A program made the position numbers and the translations under genes. A DNA stretch of 64,000 bases. Origin: Synanceia verrucosa (taxonomy: Eukaryota; Chordata; Actinopteri; Perciformes; Synanceiidae). Numbering within the stretch: position 1 is the first letter of the stretch; each line of letters opens with the position of its first letter. Shown here one piece after another: positions 37,801 to 50,668 of the stretch. The stretch is from positions 23,901,565 to 23,965,564 of the forward strand of contig CM056559.1 in NCBI GenBank assembly GCA_029721515.1, written 5' to 3'. The notes beneath the pieces are model-generated. The model did no database searches. It was not told where the DNA came from and saw only the letters and a program-made list of their open reading frames with translations.

Positions 37801-38871
37801 TACACTTTTGCATAATGGGAAGCAGGGACATAAAAGAGATGCAAATGAGTGAATGAGATGGAGAAGAAGTTTGGGGTTTTAGATGGTAACTGATTGAATA
37901 GTAAGGGTCCCTTCTTTCTTTCTGTTTTGTCATTCCAGCCTTTCACCACTTCATTGCCCCCTGCCTCTTCAGCGCTCTTTGCCACTGGAGTATTTGTTTG
38001 AATGTTTGTTCTCAGAGCTCAAGGCCACTCTTGCTATTGTCTCTTTGCTGGCACATGAACACTTGAGTGTGTTGAAAGTGTATGATGTCAAGATACTTGA
38101 CGGTTTGCAAAAGGAATGTGTTTGTGCAGGGGAGGGACCTTGAAGGGTGTTCAAAGTGAGCGTACATTGGGATTGATCATGTTCATTAAGAAATGATGAG
38201 CATTTGAAACAGACTCAGGTGGCTGATTTGATGGATGCGGCGTTGAGGGTACCTTAGTCTAAGAAGGCATTTCATACATTTTGCGGGAGAGTCCATTTTT
38301 CCATTACATGATATGTGACAAGCACAGAAAGCCACATTAAGCTGCCTTTTGTCCAGCCATAACTCATATTTTGTAGGGCTGACAAGATAAAAGTGTACCT
38401 TGACTTTCAAGACTGGGAGCGGTCTCTTTTTGAGTGAGATTAAATCAAGAGATAGATCAAAGCTGTTGTAAAATGAGGCCAAGAGGGATGCACCTGTATG
38501 TCAGGGAGGTTTAGAGAGGGTGTCCCATTCCAAAAGGTTTTAATCAGTCGTTGCTAACAAGACTTCAGTCTAAAAAAAGAGGTTATTGATTTTTGGGATT
38601 TTACATATTTGACTGAAAAAAATGTTAAATATAATAAAAAATATTTACACAAACTACTAGACTCTTTACTATAGTCTACTACTATGTTATTTGTTACTAT
38701 TCACTAGATTACTAATTCTTTATAAAATATACAAAGGGTCCATTTGTCAAAGAAAAATATCTCTTATCAATGTCTTGTCTATCTAATATCTCTTTGTCCA
38801 TATATCCATATATCTCGAGTTTCTCTTGCAAAGCTATGATATATATTTCTCTCTCTATGTCATATTCACAC

Positions 38872-39282
38872 TGACTCTTTAAGAGTGCCACTGATGTATA
38901 AATATGTCAAAGTGTTTTTTTTGGCAGCTGGCACAGGAGGGCGCTCTCACACAGCCTGTGAGTAATTCTGACACTTCTGGGAGACGTAATCAGAGCATAA
39001 AGAGACGGTATACACCACAGAGATCAAAGCAGGAAGTGGAGACGATTGAGATTAGAGAGCAAAACGGACGGATTCTGGACAAAAAGTGGTGTTTTTGGTG
39101 GAAGTGTCCTCTACTTTTTTCATGATGAAATAGAGAGTCTCTTCTTTCATTTGAGCTATTCAGCGTTTTCAGAGTCATAGTACAAAATATTCTGTGAGTC
39201 TTAATAAATGACTCAAAATGGGCAAAAATGCTGACACAAAGCACTTTCTGTTTTATAAAACGCCTGCCACTCAATGAGTTAA
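38872..39282 (-). mobile_element. TTAA-flanked MITE, copy 5 (about 411 bp), CTCF-like subfamily
   Basis: The right end CCACTCAATGAGTTAA is intact; the left end is mutated (TGACTCTTTAAGAGTGCC). It belongs to the subfamily with GGCACAGGAGGGCGCTCTC (from 38930) in place of the GGGTCGCCGATC block, and CACTTCTGGGAGACGTAATC nearby (38972-38991). It has the single-end form without the inner duplicate. Confidence 0.87.
38931..38946 (+). promoter_or_regulatory. Candidate CTCF-like site inside MITE copy 5 (weaker)
   Basis: GCACAGGAGGGCGCTC fits 12 of 16 positions. The A-to-G change at the sixth position would probably weaken it. Confidence 0.25.
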
Positions 39283-40676
39283 GCTGTGTGATAATGTAAT
39301 ACTATGGTCAGCGACTGCCCAAGCATTGGCATTTAATATCCTGGGAGTGAGATCAGACTTAAGAGAGACCGAGAGAAAGGAGGTCATGTGAAAGTACACT
39401 GATGCACATCATTCTGTCCTGTTTGAGCTTCATGACACCGCTGTACAGCTGGGACTCACACATTAACACTGTATTCTTTATCAGTAAAAAGACAGATAGA
39501 CACAAAAACAAACAAGACACAAAATGACTGTTTCTCAATATGAATTCCTCTCTAAAATGGTTTAATTCAACACATTTCATGTTGTCCAAGATGGATTAGG
39601 GAAGAAAGAATGATACAGAAAGAAGGATGAGAGCCCTGCTCCTACCATTTTTCAAGGAACGCAGCAGTTAATGTTCACATTTCTTCAGTTGAGATGGATT
39701 TATAATTATCCACTTCCATTGATTAATGGCGTTATAATTATCTGCAATGAAATATATCAACACAGACTCATGTTTGCTACACTCACAATCAAATTCACCG
39801 ATAATAATAAAAACACTAAAGAAGGTTGGATGTGTTAATAATAGTAAATCACATTGCTTATTGGTAACTCAACAGGATTTTCACTATTTCACTCCTACCT
39901 GCAATGCAGCCATAACCCTCCACCACTTCAACAATCACCAACCTAACCAGTGTCACTGTCATTGTTCTGAAAGATTTGATTTATTACACCCTGAAATTTA
40001 ACAATCACAAGCAAAAATCGAAATGGTCTTGCGGAAAAAAGGATGCAGCCTCATTAAAAGAGATCTTTCTCTGACTCATAAAATCCCCATTCACCAGCCT
40101 CCAGACAGTAAAGACATCCATTTTCCTCTCATCGTCTTCAACTATTTGCTTCCCTTGGAGACAGCCTCATCTAATTCTTCTTTGCCGGCTGCTGTGACAT
40201 TGAAAGAGACCCCTAATCAAAACAGTTGTCTTTCTTCCAGACTGCGCTCAGACCGGTGAATGAGAGCTGACACCAAAGGGAGATGTATTTGTCCCAATCA
40301 GGGCCTCATCTCTGTGTCACCGCCGGCCGAGTGTTTTATCTCGACAGGGCACTGATGAATCCGCCACTTAGCCTTGATTTGGAGGAGCGACTCGCCACTG
40401 CCAAAGTGCCAGGTTAAATCACAACGTCAGCGGCTCAACCATAGCCATTACAGGCAGCTCAGACATTCTTCCTTCACCATAAATGCTCATAAATGTTGCA
40501 ATAAGAATCTTTGCCTTCTCTTTTGTCAAGTGAGCAGTAGTCACAATATTGTTATGTTGAATTAGGAATGAAAAAATATGTTATTTTTTCTTGCATTCCA
40601 CTTGTGTTTATGTGGGTGTCTTGAAACTGTCAATTATAGATTAGGTCATCTGATCTTTTATTTTACCTTTGTGGCA

Positions 40677-41112
40677 TTAACTTATTGAGTGCAAGACGTT
40701 TTACAAAACAGAAAGTGCCGTGTGCCAGCTTTTTTGGCCATTTTGAGTCGTCTTTCATGATGCACAGAATATTTTGTACACAGCATAGCTCAAATGAAAG
40801 AAGAGACTCTCTATTTCAATATTAAAAAAATGTTTGTTTTTACCTTGTTCCATTCTTGTTTTATCAGAGGTAGAGTAGAGGACACTTTCACCAAAATCAC
40901 CACTTTTTGTCCAGATTCTGTTTCACTCTCTAATCTTGATCGTCTCCACTTCCTGTTTTGATCTCTGTGGTGTATACAGTCTCTTTATGCTCTGACTACA
41001 AATCCCAGAAGCCCCAATATTACACACAGGTTGTGTGAAAGTGCCCTCTTGTGCCAGCTGCTGAAAAAAACACTTTGACATATATATACGTCATTGGCGC
41101 TCAAAGAGTTAA
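40677..41112 (+). mobile_element. TTAA-flanked MITE, copy 6 (436 bp), CTCF-like subfamily
   Basis: The ends are TTAACTTATTGAGTGC and GCGCTCAAAGAGTTAA. The body carries, in order, GACTACAAATCCCAGAAGCC (40993-41012) and AAGTGCCCTCTTGTGC (41039-41054), the latter being the CTCF-like core on the minus strand. It is a near-complete reference copy of this subfamily. Confidence 0.9.
41039..41054 (-). promoter_or_regulatory. Candidate CTCF-like site inside MITE copy 6
   Basis: On the minus strand GCACAAGAGGGCACTT fits 13 of 16 core positions. It points opposite to the sites at 38931 and 54123. Confidence 0.3.
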
Positions 41113-41669
41113 AATAGGATTAATATGGAGTTTCAGAATGTCTGCCATCATATTCAGTTCTGCAGACAGTCAAAGCAGATGGACGTCGATGGATTCTCTA
41201 AGTGGTGTTAGGCCATAGCTGTGCTACCACACTTCAGACTCTCAACAATTCATAAAAGCGTTCATGCATTCATCGCATGCTGTCTAATTAAACTAACGAA
41301 CTAGCTAAAAGCGTGGGGAAAAATAGACTGCATGCGTCACAAATACCAGCACACCACATCCACCAGCTTGCTGAGATAGTTACCAGCTCAGGAGAAAGCT
41401 GTTTCTCTTTAGTGCAGCATTTCAAAGGAACGGCTCAGATGTTTGCTCTCAACATCCATCCGTGTTATGCATGTTCATATTCCAAAGCAACTACTTATAG
41501 ACAGTAACTCATCATCTTAATTTTCTGATTGCTTATGACACACACATGCTCAGAATAACTTCAGATGGCAGTCTGTGCTGTTCCATCAAGAGTATTTAAC
41601 TTAACCCATCTGGTTAGCAGGTTGTAAGGAGTCAGCAGCTCCACACATAAATGAGGGTAAATGTAAGAC

Positions 41670-41671
<2 letters not shown>

Positions 41672-41710
<39 letters not shown>
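41672..41710. repeat. (GT)n microsatellite
   Basis: About 19 uninterrupted GT units, one of the two longest pure dinucleotide tracts of this type in the window and a likely polymorphic marker. Confidence 0.95.
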
Positions 41711-41714
<4 letters not shown>

Positions 41715-43560
41715 ACAGAGATGAGAGGCAGGCGGCTAGCCACAGTACCTGTCAGGCAAAGTGGAATGTTGCTGCAAGACAAGGGAAGAAAAGGAGGCTT
41801 TATCAAGGTGTGCCGGATCCCACTGACATGAGATAAGAGGCCTGAGTCGGAACTACATTATGCCACACCTTCACTGAGAGGACTCTGTCAAGACAGGAGT
41901 AAAGATCCATTTCAGTGTGGGAGCCACCATAATACTTGACTGCAGAAAGCCATTACCTTTCAAGTACACACTCTCCCTTTAAGTGCATATAAGGCAATAA
42001 GCAGACACTCTATCCTGTAATTTCATTTGGATTCTCAAAGCCATTCTTTGAAATCAGCCCTTAAATGGGCAAAAATATTATTTTCAGAAAGGCAGTGTCT
42101 TTAAAGTGGTGAAAAATGGTAGAAAGCTGTGTGTTTGGAATGGGAGCTCAGCTTTTATAAGAGGTGTGGTTCACGGTGAGAACACCAGAGGTAATTGTCT
42201 GTAAAGTCTGTACGTCATGGATGGCACTCGAGATAGGAGCTCAACAGAACGTCCTAGAGCGTCCTCTACGAGTCCGCCTGGTCCTACAGAGATACATCAC
42301 CAAGCCCCAAATGACCACCAAACAAAACATCTCCCCTTGGACTCTCGCTCACACTGCCACCTCACACACTGTTGCCGTGAAAATCTCTCAATCAGAGCTT
42401 CATTTGCATTTCAAAGTAGCACTTTATAGCCATGGAGAGGACATAAAATCACACCTGCCTTCAAATAAATAAATGGAAATTCAAAATGGTGTAAAAAAAA
42501 TGATATAAAGCAAGAGCTGGCTGAAGACTAAGCTTGTCATATTTTATGCCATTTACAGTACATTAGCAAATGCCATAAAAGTGCACAGCTGTGCGAGATG
42601 CAGTAGTCATAGGATTTAGGGGACTTAAGGCAGTAATATAAATGGGGGGTAATGATAGAAAATGCTTCGCCAGAAAATCTATGGGCAAAAAGCCTAAAAA
42701 CTAATGAAAATGCTCTACTTTACTTTTAGCATTTTCTCTTTGGAATCACATAATATTCTAAACAGATCCATTTACTTAAAAAAGCTGTTTATCAAACTAC
42801 TTTGTTTGAATGGCAATAAATAGCCCATACTCAAGAGAGGTGCAGGGTCCTTCACCTTAAATTTCAAATGCTAAAATGAAATGTTCTGCCTTGAACAGAT
42901 GCTATAAATGTTTCTCAAAAAGGTTTTTAATCCATAAACCATGTAATGCATTTTCAGAGGAAGCAATGACTGGTGTCTATCAGGACCAATGAGAGTGGCC
43001 TGACCGGATCACTCCTGTCGGCCATTGTTGGGGAATCAGTGAGCCAACACAGACGCTAGTCTTCAGTGGATCACACGAGTGGTTTGATGCTGAAGCTCAG
43101 GTACCTCTCATCTTAGGTTACTGTCTTTCAGTGCTCCTGGCCTCCCCTGGGGCACTTTGCCACATCCAACTCAGCATCCTGGTTACGAGACTGTGAAGCC
43201 CCAAAGAAAGCCCTTTTTTTTCCAAGACTACTCCTCTCCTTTTTTCTATACCTCTTGAACTTTCTTTTGCCGACAGCCTTGCCTGGGGCCAATATTCAGC
43301 TCCCAATAGTGGAAGAGCTTTGAACCCCCAACACTCCTCCTATCGCTGCATCTACACCCCCACCCAACATTAGTTCTACTTTTTATGTTTTTTTCTAATC
43401 TGATATCAGTTTTGCTCTTGTCAATTTTCATTTGTTGTGCAGCTAAAACAGTTTTCTTTAAAAATGAAAAAAACAAAGTGCCCTTCCTGCTCTCAACTGC
43501 CTCCTCTACACTTTTAACATGGTTGGGTGCTGGTTTAGCTAAAACAGGGTGCTACTACAA

Positions 43561-43863
43561 TTAACTCATTGAGTTCCAACCATTCTATAAAACAGAAAGT
43601 GCCTTGTTCCAGTGTTTTTGCCCATTTTGAGTCAAGACCCACAGAATATTTTGTACTATGACTCTGAAAACACTGAATAGCTCAAATGAAAAAAATGTTT
43701 TTACCTTGTTCCATTGTTGTTTTATCAGAGGTCGAGTAGAGGCTACTTTCACCAAAAACACCACCCAAAATTACTCACAGGCTGCAGGAGACAGCAATCG
43801 GTGACCAGCTGCCAAAAAAACCCTTTTACGTCGAAATACGTCAATGGGACTCAAAGAGTTCAA
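43561..43863 (+). mobile_element. TTAA-flanked MITE, copy 7 (about 303 bp, internally deleted)
   Basis: The left end TTAACTCATTGAGTTCC is present; the right end has changed to TCAAAGAGTTCAA. The centre is deleted from the CACC tract before the ZNF143-like motif and resumes at AAAATTACTCACAGGCTGC. Confidence 0.85.
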
Positions 43864-44793
43864 GTCAAACATTGTTAGGTCACCTGTACTGTCTTTGCCT
43901 TACTGAGATATCCTTTGAGGCCATTAAAGCCAGAATGTGAAGCATAAAAAGCAGTGATAAAACTGTGCTGTCTACTGTAGAGCTCTCTCCATAGACCAGC
44001 TATACCTCATTATATCAAACAATCATCCATTTACTGTAAACTTGTTCATGATACAGGGCGGGTCCTCACCACCTCTCTACTTAGTGCGCGTGGCTGTTGG
44101 CTTGTGGAAGCATCACTTAAATCACTCTAAGTGGTGATGACATGGGTTTAAACCAATTAAAGGCCCTCTCAACAAGAAGCAGACATGGTCCTCTGCAGAT
44201 TTTACTAGGCACTTACAGGCTCTTCTGCATTTGCTTGTTGCCTGGTCACTGAACTGCCTCCATGACTCCAGCACTCATGGAGTTACCCTTGGCTATTACC
44301 TTTGGCTGCCATTGCCTTGGTTGTCAGAGCCTTTGTCCCACTGCTGGGCAGGACGCCAGTCGAAAGAAAATTCTGCCAGATTCTAACACAGTCACACACA
44401 AGCAAATGAACACTATCGGGGGCACACACAAACATACACACATAAATATGGTTGTGTGTGCATACAGGAAATGGAGTGCTGCTTTTGTAGACACTAATGG
44501 AGATAATGTTGCGCTATTGAAGGTCAGGTCAGGGGAGACTAGAGTGACTGCCCCGCACTGACAGTCCGACCTTTAGTAAGCTAGTCCTCACAGTGTGACT
44601 TCCCTCCTGTTGCCTTGTGTGAGAGGCTTCTATTCTTGGTATGCAACCATTATCATTTGAAATATGACCTGGTAGCAAGCCTCAAGGCTGAAAAGTCTGT
44701 ACTGGTCTCCACCCTGATCTTTCTTGGAGAATCAGAAAGTACAGCACGACTGTGGGAGGAGGGACTTTTTGGAGGGCAGGAATTATTGTGTAA

Positions 44794-45078
44794 GGGGCGG
44801 CAGTAGCTCAGTCCGTAGTGACTTGGGCTGGAAATCGGAGGGTCGCCGGTTCAAGTCCAGGTCGGACCAAGTTTCGAGAGTGGACTGGTGGCTGGAGAGG
44901 TGCTAGTTTCTCCTCCAGGGCACTGCTGAGGTGCCCTTGAGCAAGGCATCGAATCCCCAGCTCCCCGGGCGCCTTACATGGCAGCCCACTGCTCCCTGAG
45001 GGGATGGGTTAAATGCAGAGGACAAATTTCATGTATGTAGCGATATATATGTGACAAATAAAGTATCTATCTATCTAT
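44794..45078 (+). mobile_element. tRNA-derived SINE (about 285 bp), V-SINE-like, plus strand
   Basis: The head GGGGCGGCAGTAGCTCAGTC contains an A-box, and CGCCGGTTCAAGTCCAGG contains a B-box. The body holds GAGGTGCCCTTGAGCAAGGC, a conserved central block I associate with vertebrate V-SINEs. It ends in GTGACAAATAAAGT followed by (ATCT)n at 45064-45078, a LINE-like 3' tail. No clear target duplication is visible. It is non-coding; the frames across it are spurious. Confidence 0.87.
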
Positions 45079-45306
45079 TATAGGCCATAAAACTCGACCT
45101 GCAGAGATCCCTGATAGAGGCACACAGGTACCTCACCTGCTGTCCAAAAGGGCTATAAATGAACAGTGGGATGGGATGGTGAGGCTGCTAGTACATCTCA
45201 GTTAGCAAGTTTGTAGCAATCAGCTGGAGTGAGTTGGACTGGCGATGTGACGTGATGCCCTTTGGGATGATAAACATCAGATTCTGTTATGCTACTGCAG
45301 GCAGGC

Positions 45307-45308
<2 letters not shown>

Positions 45309-45342
<34 letters not shown>
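45309..45342. repeat. (GT)n microsatellite
   Basis: About 17 GT units, with further short GT runs downstream to about 45363. Confidence 0.95.
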
Positions 45343-45345
<3 letters not shown>

Positions 45346-46696
45346 CCTGTGTGTTTGTTTGTGTCAGTGCCCTTCATATGTGAATGAAGAAGAGTGGAGC
45401 TATGACTCCCAGGCAGTTTTTGACCCTACAAGATGACAACTCTCTCCTGCACCTGGCTGCAGAGGAGCAATTAACATGTCATAACCTGAACCTGGTGTCC
45501 TGAGCTTCCTCTGACTCTGTCTGACTTCCCATGTCTCAATTACTTTCTCTCTGTCTCTCTATCTGGAAGGCGGCACTTTCACAGCTTTTTACCCACATGT
45601 GCTGAACGTAGGTTGACAGCTGGTATGATAACACATCCCCAGTTAAAACTGCAGACCTGAGATCTACCACAGACAAGGGCTGCCTTCGAGTTGAATTTAC
45701 GAGTTTGTGGTTATGACGTTGGAAGCTGTGTACACAATATGCTTGGCGTTCAAGAGGATAAGTCATGAGAAAAACACTGCAAGGCAACAGCAATCTATGG
45801 GCCAAAAGACTAACCCCTAATTTCCACTGGATGCAGAACGACGCGGACGTCCTTCGATGTCTGTCAATACGCACCAGATCCGCCTGCTGCGGCTCAATCA
45901 ATTATTCAATCCACTGCAAACACGGATTATCTTATTTTGAAAATAAATACAATATATTAAGTTGTCATCATCATCAAATTTACTTCTGTGGCTTCCGTCA
46001 TTCCTGAAAACAGTAAACATATCATGAACATGGTATTTGAAGGCAGCATATACTGCCACGTTTACACAACACTAAACGATATATCTCTAGCTGATCAATG
46101 CTTCCTCACTTGCATATGATAAAGATGTCCAAAAGTATTTCTGTATAGTTTTAAAGAACTAGACGATTTGCCACTGAACTGTAAATTGCTTCTGCAAAGC
46201 CCTGGCAAATAACCAAAAAAAAAAGGCTAAACTAGGCTGAGTCTGATAGGAAAACTCTTGAGTGCCTTATATAAGTGGGCATTGTGACAGAAACGAGCAG
46301 TGTGCATTAACATATATCCCTTGTAGTGACACCATTATTGCCACTTTGTTCTTTCATACCTGCATTTAACCTTGGCTGAAATAGTGCTGAATATGAATAA
46401 TAGGTTGCAGGTCCTAACCTGTGTGCTGGTGTTACCCTGCATTAAAAATACCTCCAAGTACATTACTGGGATAGAGCAGTATACATAACGCCTCTGTATT
46501 AATTTGTAAGGGCATATTTTTATGAGTAATTATTGCAGGTATCCCTGTATCTCCAAGGTAATGAAGTCATCATGCAGAAAACAGACAGGGAGAGTCATGT
46601 CATGAGGGAAAATAATGGAGGCTGAGGCTAGCAGAAAGCTGCTCTGTATGGCAACATGAGAAAATACACTTTCTATGATTCTTAAAAAGGCCATTA

Positions 46697-47013
46697 TTAA
46701 CTCATTGAGTGTCAGCCGTTTTGTAGAACAAAGTGTCTTGTTCCAGCGTTTTTGCCTATTTTGAGTCATATTTTTAGACCTACAGAATATTTTGTACTAT
46801 GACTCTGAAAACAATGAAAAGCTTAAATGAAAGAAGAGACTCTATTTCATCATGAATTTTTTTTTACCTTGTTCCATTCTTGCTCATATGCTCTGACTAC
46901 AAATCCCAGAAGCCCCAACATGACTCACAGGTTGCTGGAGACCACAATTGGTGACCCACTCCCGAAAAAACCACTTTGACGTCGAAATAAATTGATGGCA
47001 CTCAAAGAGTTAA
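46697..47013 (+). mobile_element. TTAA-flanked MITE, copy 8 (317 bp, internally deleted)
   Basis: Both ends keep TTAA (TTAACTCATTGAGTG and GGCACTCAAAGAGTTAA). About 110 bp are missing compared with full copies, between CCATTCTTGC and TCATATGCTCTGACTAC. TGACTACAAATCCCAGAAGC is retained near 46891-46910. Confidence 0.88.
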
Positions 47014-48286
47014 TAGAAGTCAACCTCAACTGAGCTCCACTTTCTGGAACTATCCAGAAAAAAAACACCCTGCGACCCTGATAATCAAAAATATTAGCAG
47101 CGGAAATAAGGGGAAAACAAATACCCATTCTATTACAATGCCTTCTGCAGCTTTTAGAATGACGTGCCTAATGATGCGGCAGATGTTTCTGGTATGAAAC
47201 CATGTTTATGTGTGCTTGCAGACATTGATATTTACGCAGATATTTCTTGTTCGAGGGCAGACAGAAGCAAACTTTGAGAAGCGATATGAGTTGAGTGCTC
47301 CTATGAATCAGATTAGCATGAAGTCCAGACAGCACACTGTAGCACAACCACTATTGCTTGAAGCCAGTGATTTTGAGAGCAACCATGCTAACATGATCAG
47401 GGATATGATTAAATCTGCAACATACAATATATGAAGAGCAAGGTCATTATAGGGCAGATGTGAGGTTTATAAATGGTATCCTGTACAGCAAGGATAGATA
47501 CTGGGTTTTCTGCTAAGCTAATGGCTGTTTGTATTCACACTCACAGTTGGCTCCGAGACATAGAAATGATTTATATGCATTTTTCATCTATATGGGACAC
47601 TATCAAACACTGATGTTGATACCCCTTCGGAAATGTTGATCGAAGAGCCTTCTTACCCACAGTATATCTGCCAACTGTCTCATCTGTGAACAGCATGCAT
47701 GAAAATTGGGTCTGACATGATGCGACTTTCCATCTGCAGGTTTTGGAGTCACATAGGTATAGATTATGTCCTCTCCCTCTTACTGTCTTCTGGCTGCCTG
47801 TATTTGCCCTCTGCAGCCCTCTTTCTCTGAGCCCAAAGCATATAATTTGTCATCGCGAGAAATCGTTCCCCTCTCTTTTACCATCATGGTGGAGCATGTT
47901 TTTCGTGATCTCCAGGATCAAGGGGTTTTCAATAAAAAAGACTCCATATCAGCCAGTGACCCTGGCTTCATGCTGCAAGGCTCCTAATGAGCCCTCAGCA
48001 AACGGGCTGTTTTTTTTTCTTGTCTGTGCCAATTGAGCTGTGACCTGGCTCAGGCCTTGCAAATCAAAGACATCTTGAGTCTACTCATTATTTACTTGCG
48101 ACAGCTAGCACAGAAACATGATTAAAGCAAGCCAACTGAAATGAAGGGGAGAAGAGCTGTGCACGGTGCTGTTGAGACATGCAGGCCACTTTTATCACGT
48201 TTACTTTGCACTTAAACACAGCTAAAGGTCATCATTTCCAATTAAACAGAGATCAAAGATTTGCCCATATGACAGCAAAACATTCA

Positions 48287-48638
48287 TTAACTCATTGAGT
48301 GCCAGCCATTTTGTAAAAACGAAAGTGCCTTGTGTCAGCATTTTTGGCCTTTTTGAGTCATATTACATGATGCACAGAATATTTTGTACTATGTCTCTGA
48401 AAACACTGAACAGCTCAAAGTGACTCTCTATTTCATCATGAAAAAAAACTTTTGTTTTTACCTTGTTCAATTCTTGTTTTATCAGAGGTAGAGTAGAGGA
48501 CACTTTCACCAAAATCACCACTTTTTGTCCAGATTCTGTTTGTTTTGCTCTCTAATCTTGATCGTCTCCACTTCCTGTTTTGATCGCTGTGGTGTGTACC
48601 GTAAAGGACAGAAATGTCTTTCGCACTCAAAGAGTTAA
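48287..48638 (+). mobile_element. TTAA-flanked MITE, copy 9 (352 bp, 3' part deleted)
   Basis: The ends are TTAACTCATTGAGTGCC and CGCACTCAAAGAGTTAA. The region after GTGGTGTGTACCGTA is replaced by a short link to the right end, removing both the ZNF143-like and CTCF-like motifs. TTAA flanks both sides. Confidence 0.88.
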
Positions 48639-50622
48639 GGTGTTCTTTGCAATCAATGATGCTCGCTATCATATTGCATGTGTAGTATGTGTGTATGTGA
48701 AGGATTGGGAATGACTGGTTTCCTCTATGTCTGTGAGGAAAATGAAAAGATTGCTTAGCTCCATCTGTAGGACCATTAATCACTGCTAGGTGTGCACATG
48801 TCCAAAACCTTTAATGTCCCAGAGAGTCACTTTGTCTGGACGTCACCACACTGTGTCACATTGCTAAATAACATTCAGAAGGTCAGCTCACTCGACATGC
48901 TTCTCATATTCATGATGTTGTGTTTAGGAAAGTCATTCCCTTGTCAAAAGGTTGAAAACATGACTCACAAACAGACATGTTGCGAATTATAAACTCACAA
49001 AACAAAGTCTCAGTCTGCTATTTAACTGTCATCTCTGAGCAAAAACAGTGAAGACAATTAGAAAATACAAAAGCCAGTATTACACCAATCAATAAAATTC
49101 TGCTTTTAGAAAGGTCCCTGATGGACAAAAAATGTGTTCTGGTTCAGTGATTCTGCAATGCCAGAAGAAATACGCTGACAGTAGATTTAGTGTTATGAAA
49201 GCTCCATTGCATGAGCATATGTTGGCACAGACAAACATACATGCCAGACACAATTTAGCCATTAGCGGAAGCTTTTAAATGTCAAGGCAACACGTCCTGG
49301 AGGAAGAGATGGAACAGGCCTTTGGGGGGCTCAGAGTGAGAGAGACACTGAATCTAGCTTGTCTCCACCAATACAGATAGGGCTTAATTAGGGCCTGGGC
49401 ACTTCATTAAGGCAACCATTAAAGTCAGCTTCGTTTAGTACAATAGAGGCATGCCACTGTGGCTCACTTGAGTCTTCACACACATGCATGCGACCGTGGC
49501 AGCGCTCATCCAGTGGACCTGAACAATATGCAGCGGGCCAAATTCCTTTCACTATAATTAATAGGAGCTCTCCCATCCCCCACCCCTGTGGGTGGAGAAT
49601 ACATATTGTATCCTCCACTCGCTTTCCTTCCACTCACAGGGACCATCCGTCATTTTGCCTTAATGTGTTTAGTTGCACCACACAAGGACGAGGGATTTTG
49701 AATGAAATCATAAAGGACACTTAGATTGCTGTTACATGGTAGAGGGGATCCCATATATCACACCCCAGTGTGTGTTCATTTCCAGGAAATGACTTGAGCC
49801 TTATGCTATAATAAATGGTTGATCCCTCCCTCCATCTCCACCTCATAACCACATAAAATATAGGAACACGGTACCAGGCAGGCAGTAATGTTGTAACATT
49901 ATTGTGTTACTGATTGAGATGCATTTCATACAAGAAAAATATTAATTTTGTCTTGCTTTGTTTTCGTAATCATAAACAAAACATATTGTGTTCTATTTCA
50001 GAAATTCATAATCCTCACTAAATGCGACAGAAAAATGGTGTGCAATGTGATTCTGCTTAGTGTCAGTTTAAGCCGAGCCATTGACTCGCTTTCCGCCAGC
50101 CTGCTTTCCATTCTTTCCAGTCAACTGATCTCTTAACCGTTTGTTAGCCTCTGCATGCAGGGACTGCACAAGTCATCCCGTGAAGGGATTGGAAAGATGT
50201 GAAGACAGCAAAAAATGAAAAAGGGGGGATGGGGAGTGAACGAAAGAGAGATAAACTCATCTCTGATCTTAAGTGACAATTTGACTTGGCATTTTGCCGA
50301 GAGAACGCCATACTGATGAAAGAGTGCATAAATAAAGGATGCAGAGAAGATGTCAGCCAGCGACAGAAGAGTGGAAGAGACAGTGAGGTAGAAAGAGGGG
50401 AGAAGAGACAGAGAAGGAGAGTGAGCTGTTTGGACACTTCTGGCTAGATTCCCTTGCCCATTACAGAGTCTGGATCTCACTTCACATGCCATTAGAGGCA
50501 ATGTAAATCAGCAATTAGGTGCACAAATGAAGAAATGTCAGCTATTACCTGGAGCACAACAGGCTGACAGACCTCACCATGGAGGGTTCCAGAACAACCT
50601 GGATCCCTTGTCTTACAACGAG

Positions 50623-50623
<1 letters not shown>

Positions 50624-50665
<42 letters not shown>
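50624..50665. repeat. (CA)n microsatellite
   Basis: About 20 uninterrupted CA units. Frames reading His-Thr or Cys-Val repeats across it are artefacts. Confidence 0.95.

Positions 50666-50668
<3 letters not shown>

Noticed and set aside
44794..44880. Functional tRNA gene
   Set aside because: A- and B-boxes are present but the sequence continues into a V-SINE-like body and tail.
48436..48783. 115-codon minus-strand frame, with similar frames near 54160, 56324 and 38990
   Set aside because: They resemble each other only because they read through copies of the same MITE; frames are disrupted between copies, so there is no sign of coding selection.
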